64,000 bases of DNA from Struthio camelus (lineage: Eukaryota > Chordata > Aves > Struthioniformes > Struthionidae). Positions 60,901 to 64,000 of the stretch are shown one piece after another; the stretch's first letter is position 1, and each line of letters starts with the position of its first letter. Position numbers and translations under genes: made by a program. Below the pieces are notes generated by a model that saw only the letters and a list, made by a program, of their open reading frames with translations, did no database searches and was not told where the DNA came from. The DNA lies in contig NC_090947.1 of NCBI RefSeq assembly GCF_040807025.1, positions 310,001 through 374,000 of the forward strand, read 5' to 3'.

Positions 60901-63290
60901 TACTTGTTGATCCCGCGTGCACGTGTGTGTGTGCATGCATGCAACAACAGCAACAAAAAGGAACTAACGGTGACGAAGTTACGATACTCACCTTCCTCGG
61001 TAGACAAACTTCATTGGTTCTACTGCCAGTGCGGTGGCTACCACATCATCTGCATTGTGCCGGCGGCCACTAACTGTCATCAGGCCATCCAATTTTCCCA
61101 CCACAAATACCAAATAGTCCTGAAAAGACAGAATTAGAAATAAAAAAGGGGAAAAAGTCCCCCAAACTCCTGCAATGTATGCCTGACTAAAGCACAGCGA
61201 TATTCTCAAGATCTCCACGAGGTCACTACCCCCGATAAAGAATTCGTTTGAGTGCAGCTGTGCTCACAAAGGAGACAGCTAGCTGCTGACACAGGCTGTT
61301 TGATGCAGGACACGGGCACCGTCTACCTCAACAGACTTGAGACAGGATCTCCACAGCCGGCTACAGTCAGGAGGCAGTCAGAAGTCACAGGCCAACTGCT
61401 ATTGAAAATTTACGAATACTGCTTGCTTAGGAGAGGAATGCTAGCTTATTGCACTTTAGCTTCACTTCATCTGTGAACTATCCTAGCAGCCTTCCTATTC
61501 TGTTTCCCCAAGGCCTCCCCTATCTCCTCTTCACTGCCCATCAATTCACTCAGGTGTTCACTTAGAGTTGGGAGTCAGGACAACATTGGGCTAAGACGGC
61601 TCATGCACACTTACAGGACCAACAAAGCCTAGCAATCCTGTTCTTGTAAAGGGCTGATCCGAAACAGGCACACCAGCTGCTGTCACTGGAACGGCCTGAA
61701 AGCACACAGAAAATAAAGTATTCAGACACTCACAGTATTAGTAAGAAAAGTTAAAACGCTTTCTGCCTCTGTTTCATTGCAGCTCTACATTCAGTTGAAG
61801 AATTACTCAGCTGATGTCAAGCATTTACTTCCACGGCTAGCAGGAACCTCATCAGGGTTTTGAATCATGAAGAACATGCCAATTCTTAACTCTGCACCAG
61901 CCTTCTTCCCTACCCTTCTCTCAACTACTTAACCTTCATAACAAGATGCCATACCACTTTTTAAATCTGGTTTTATATTCTGCACTACTATAGCACTTAA
62001 TCAGAAAGTCTGTTACTACTGCTAATGCTCCCCTTATCAGATAGGTATCTAAGTATAAGCACATCAATTGTGACAAATGCTACAATATCAGGACTTTGAG
62101 AAAGTTAAGTTTGCTGCCATTCTGGGGCAGTCTACAACAGAGAACCAGAACAAAATTAGCAAGTTCACTGGCAAGTTCAGGTGAGCTCTGCTCACCTGGC
62201 TTCCTTGCTGTTTATTTTCTTGATAATCTCATTACATCATTACCTTCTCACCAGTTCTCTCATGAGCTAATGACAGTGCAGAAAGCTAAGCAGATTAAAG
62301 TGCTGAGATTTGGCAAATATACAGAAGGACCTTTTCTGAAAGTGAAGGTCGTGGACAGGATTTATTTCATCTCTCTGGTAGAATTCCAGAAAATACTGTA
62401 CTTTCATGCGGGGGTGGGGAGGGAAAGGTTCTGTCTACTAGGGAAAATATAACAGTGGGGTACAACCGTGAGGAAAAACCTGGGCAGAAAGAATGCTTTT
62501 GCTGTATTTTGACAAACTATAAGGCTATGTCTGTTCTTCTATCATCCTTACTACATCTCTTCTTCAGTCCACCTAGGGACATAATTCCACATTGCACTGA
62601 ACTGCAAACTGTTCCGTCCTCTATGTGCTATAGCAAATAAGCACTTACAGTGTTTATCATATTTTATTACTCATCAAGTTCATATTGAAAAGTACATACT
62701 ATTTGCAATACATAACTGCAGCTTTTTAAAATATTACATCATAGCTGAGCAAACACATAGTGATTGTATGCAGAAGTTTGTGAATATCAGAGTGAATTCT
62801 AATGCTATGTCCCAAGCCGTGCACAAATAAACTTGAGAAGTCTCCAAGTAGCTACATAACACTGCAGTGTTATTAAAGAACTGAGAGGAATTTCAATAAC
62901 ATATACATGATGCTGGAATACAGAACGTAGAAGCAGCTGATTGACTGCTGATGATACTTTGTATTTTGGTTACAAGAGAAGGAAATTCAAGTTCTGACAT
63001 GCAGAATGAAGCAAACTGTTTTGTCATGGCTTTTTACTAACCCCCCTTCCCCTCCCCCCCCCCCCCCCCCAAAAAAAAAAAGCCAGCTGAAGGAAGAAAT
63101 ACTAAAACTGCATCAATGAAAACTTTGTATTACACAAATACAGAAATACATACCTCAAACACATTCTTGGTGATTCCAAGGAGGCCAAAATACGCCATTC
63201 CAGTTGCACCGGAATTCACACATATTTCTCCAACCTCATCAGCTTTACATAGGTAAGGAGTCCCATCCACCTTCACAACACACACATTCG
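37583..63290 (-). CDS. DIP2A: Disco-interacting protein 2 homolog A, 3' half (20 exons; 5' end outside window)
   Basis: Large protein with two adenylate-forming (AMP-binding, FAAL-like) domains; roles in acyl-CoA/lipid metabolism, neuronal development and follistatin-like-1 binding are reported for the family. Exons 5'->3': 63154-63290, 61615-61695, 60992-61119, 59757-59871, 58285-58486, 57629-57738, 57404-57484, 54502-54625, 53543-53664, 53102-53213, 52760-52869, 52118-52248, 49852-50020, 47967-48137, 44453-44514, 42774-42831, 42118-42192, 41180-41354, 38510-38633, 37583-37835. Phases agree throughout: 845 residues, slightly over half of human DIP2A (1,571). They cover the end of the first adenylation domain (GEICVNSGATG, RTGLLGFVGP), the linker and the whole second domain (LVYPPG, RTGYLGFLRRTELTD) to the conserved terminus LDPIYVAYNM. 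The paralogues DIP2B and DIP2C are very similar; the S100B/LSS neighbourhood favours DIP2A. No break seen. Confidence 0.95.
38303..38323. repeat. Poly-T run in DIP2A intron
   Basis: Twenty-one T between the last two DIP2A coding exons. On the minus (gene-sense) strand it is an A run. No attached retroposon body recognised. Confidence 0.8.
38845..39285 (-). mobile_element. Old CR1 LINE fragment, reverse orientation
   Basis: Reads as the reverse complement of a CR1 3' end: GGGTCATCCAGTTCAGCCCC at its start, then TTCTCCTC and TTTGTCCTCATGCC blocks, and near the end GCTAGGCTAAATAAGAG..AGCTCTCCTAGATCC, the decayed form of the CR1 block read as CAGGCTGAACAACCCCAGCTC. Heavily diverged, so an old insertion. 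It lies in the DIP2A intron between the 38510-38633 and 41180-41354 exons. Family assigned by eye. Confidence 0.6.
41357..41432. repeat. G/A-rich and AGAC/GA microsatellite next to a DIP2A splice acceptor
   Basis: A run of G and A followed by about 50 bases of GA with interspersed GAC units. It begins three bases upstream of the acceptor of the 41180-41354 exon (upper border 41,354), so on the sense strand it is the CT-rich polypyrimidine tract of that acceptor. Confidence 0.85.
42643..42662. repeat. Poly-G run
   Basis: About fifteen G followed by CGGCGG in a DIP2A intron. Length is uncertain for the usual homopolymer reasons. Confidence 0.75.
43463..43537. repeat. TA/TG microsatellite
   Basis: Alternating TA, then about nine TG units, then about twenty TA units, in the DIP2A intron between 42,832 and 44,452. 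Likely polymorphic. Confidence 0.9.
43690..44117 (+). mobile_element. CR1 LINE 3' fragment
   Basis: About 430 bases matching the 3' end of avian CR1: AGGATCTAATTGCAG, CCACCAAAAGGACAAGAGG, AACTTCCTCCCC, CATCCTTGGAAACATTCC and AACCTGATCAAGCC in the usual order, ending with ACATCCAGAGATCCCTCCCAACC and the terminal TTCTATGATTCTGTGA. It is 5'-truncated, as most CR1 copies are. It lies in antisense orientation inside a DIP2A intron. Confidence 0.88.
44515..47966. other. DIP2A intron, no other feature
   Basis: AT-rich 3.4-kb intron between the 47967-48137 and 44453-44514 exons. No coding exon, RNA gene or clear transposon is visible. Confidence 0.55.
54626..57403. other. DIP2A intron with long poly-A tract
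   Basis: 2.8-kb intron. It contains a 33-A run at 54,876-54,908, with no recognisable retroposon body directly before it. Nothing else supported. Confidence 0.55.
63054..63081. repeat. C17/A11 homopolymer pair
   Basis: A run of C directly followed by a run of A, some 70 bases from the DIP2A exon 63154-63290. Simple sequence. Confidence 0.85.
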
Positions 63291-64000
63291 CTAAAGGATG
63301 AAGAGAAGAAGGCAACAGAATTGCAACATAGGAATGTTTCAGCAACTCACACGGACTGGTTTCCTACTGAAAGGCAGATAAGATTTTGATATCACTGATC
63401 TATCAGCTATAGCAAAGACGCAGCATGCAACAGAGCTTTATCTATCTTTCTGACAGCCTGTGTAATGTATTCGCTAAGATTAGATAAAGAAGCAAGTTCT
63501 CAAATGTAATTTTTTTCTTAGTGTTTCACAGCCTAGACACCTCAGCTGCAACTGACACCAAAACTGTGGCGATTGCTTTTCAAGATAAAGGCAGATGGTT
63601 ATCAAACATAGGAGAAAATGAAAATAAAGATGAAAAATGAGTAGATACCAATGACAAGCTTACAATCCCTTTTATTTTACCATTGCGCACACTGGTTTCA
63701 ATGTGTCATCCTTTAAGTTATGTGAAAAATACATTAGTAACAGGGAGAGAATTCAGTTATTTTATTCTTCCACTGCCAGGTCAATGATTTTCTACATGGT
63801 CTTATTTTCCTTTAAAGCAGGCCAATCTTCCAAAAGTTATTTGGAGACCATGTTATAAGACAGCTCATCTCACATGAACCAGAAGAATCCCTTTCTGAAC
63901 ACACTCCCATGACTACGTAGTCCCTCTTCCCTATCTTCTGTTTGATGACCTTCCTCAACTTAGGTGGAGGATTCTGTTTCAAAGTCCCGACCACTATTAT
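63291..64000. other. DIP2A intron, cut by window edge
   Basis: The exon at 63154-63290 begins with the last two bases of a split Ala codon, so another exon must lie to the right, but none is seen before 64,000. No other feature. Confidence 0.6.

Noticed and set aside
63812-63994. 60-codon minus-strand frame at the right edge, considered as another DIP2A exon
   Set aside because: Its sequence does not fit the DIP2A protein upstream of the 63154-63290 exon, and no donor in the right phase is present.

Overview
The window is nuclear DNA from a vertebrate, most likely a bird. It holds CR1-type LINE tails ending in the avian ATTCTATGATTCTGTG motif, compact GC-rich genes with short introns on the left, and orthologues of genes found on human 21q22.3 (LSS, S100B, DIP2A). 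The species cannot be named from the sequence. Gene models were made by hand: I followed splice sites and reading phase exon by exon and compared the products with the human proteins from memory.

Layout: (1) 1-6,766: no gene I can support. (2) 6,767-19,330, minus strand: a complete lanosterol synthase gene, 21 coding exons and 760 codons, with a 1.3-kb C-rich minisatellite in intron 1 and a seven-copy 44-bp satellite just upstream of the start codon. (3) 19,851-29,456: a large inverted repeat. Two arms of about 2.15 kb (19,851-21,997 and 27,294-29,456), roughly 99 % alike, each carry a complete S100B gene with promoter, non-coding first exon, two coding exons and polyadenylation signal. They surround a 5.3-kb single-copy spacer. 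The two genes diverge from each other and encode the same 92-residue protein. (4) 29,457-34,128: no gene seen. (5) 34,129-35,400, minus: an intronless ten-finger C2H2 zinc-finger gene in a CpG island with NRF1- and YY1-like sites. (6) 35,949-63,290, minus: the 3' half of DIP2A, 20 coding exons and 845 codons, running to the true stop codon. The 5' half lies beyond the right edge.

LSS makes lanosterol, S100B is a small calcium-binding protein, and DIP2A is a large protein with adenylate-forming-like domains. They share a neighbourhood but not a pathway. The most notable feature is the S100B inverted duplication. The right-hand copy keeps the orientation toward DIP2A seen in human (convergent), so it is probably the original. 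The left-hand copy now sits about 0.8 kb upstream of LSS on the same strand. An assembly artefact has to be excluded, but the arms differ by several substitutions and by indels of 5, 6 and about 26 bp, so they are not one sequence copied twice by the assembler.
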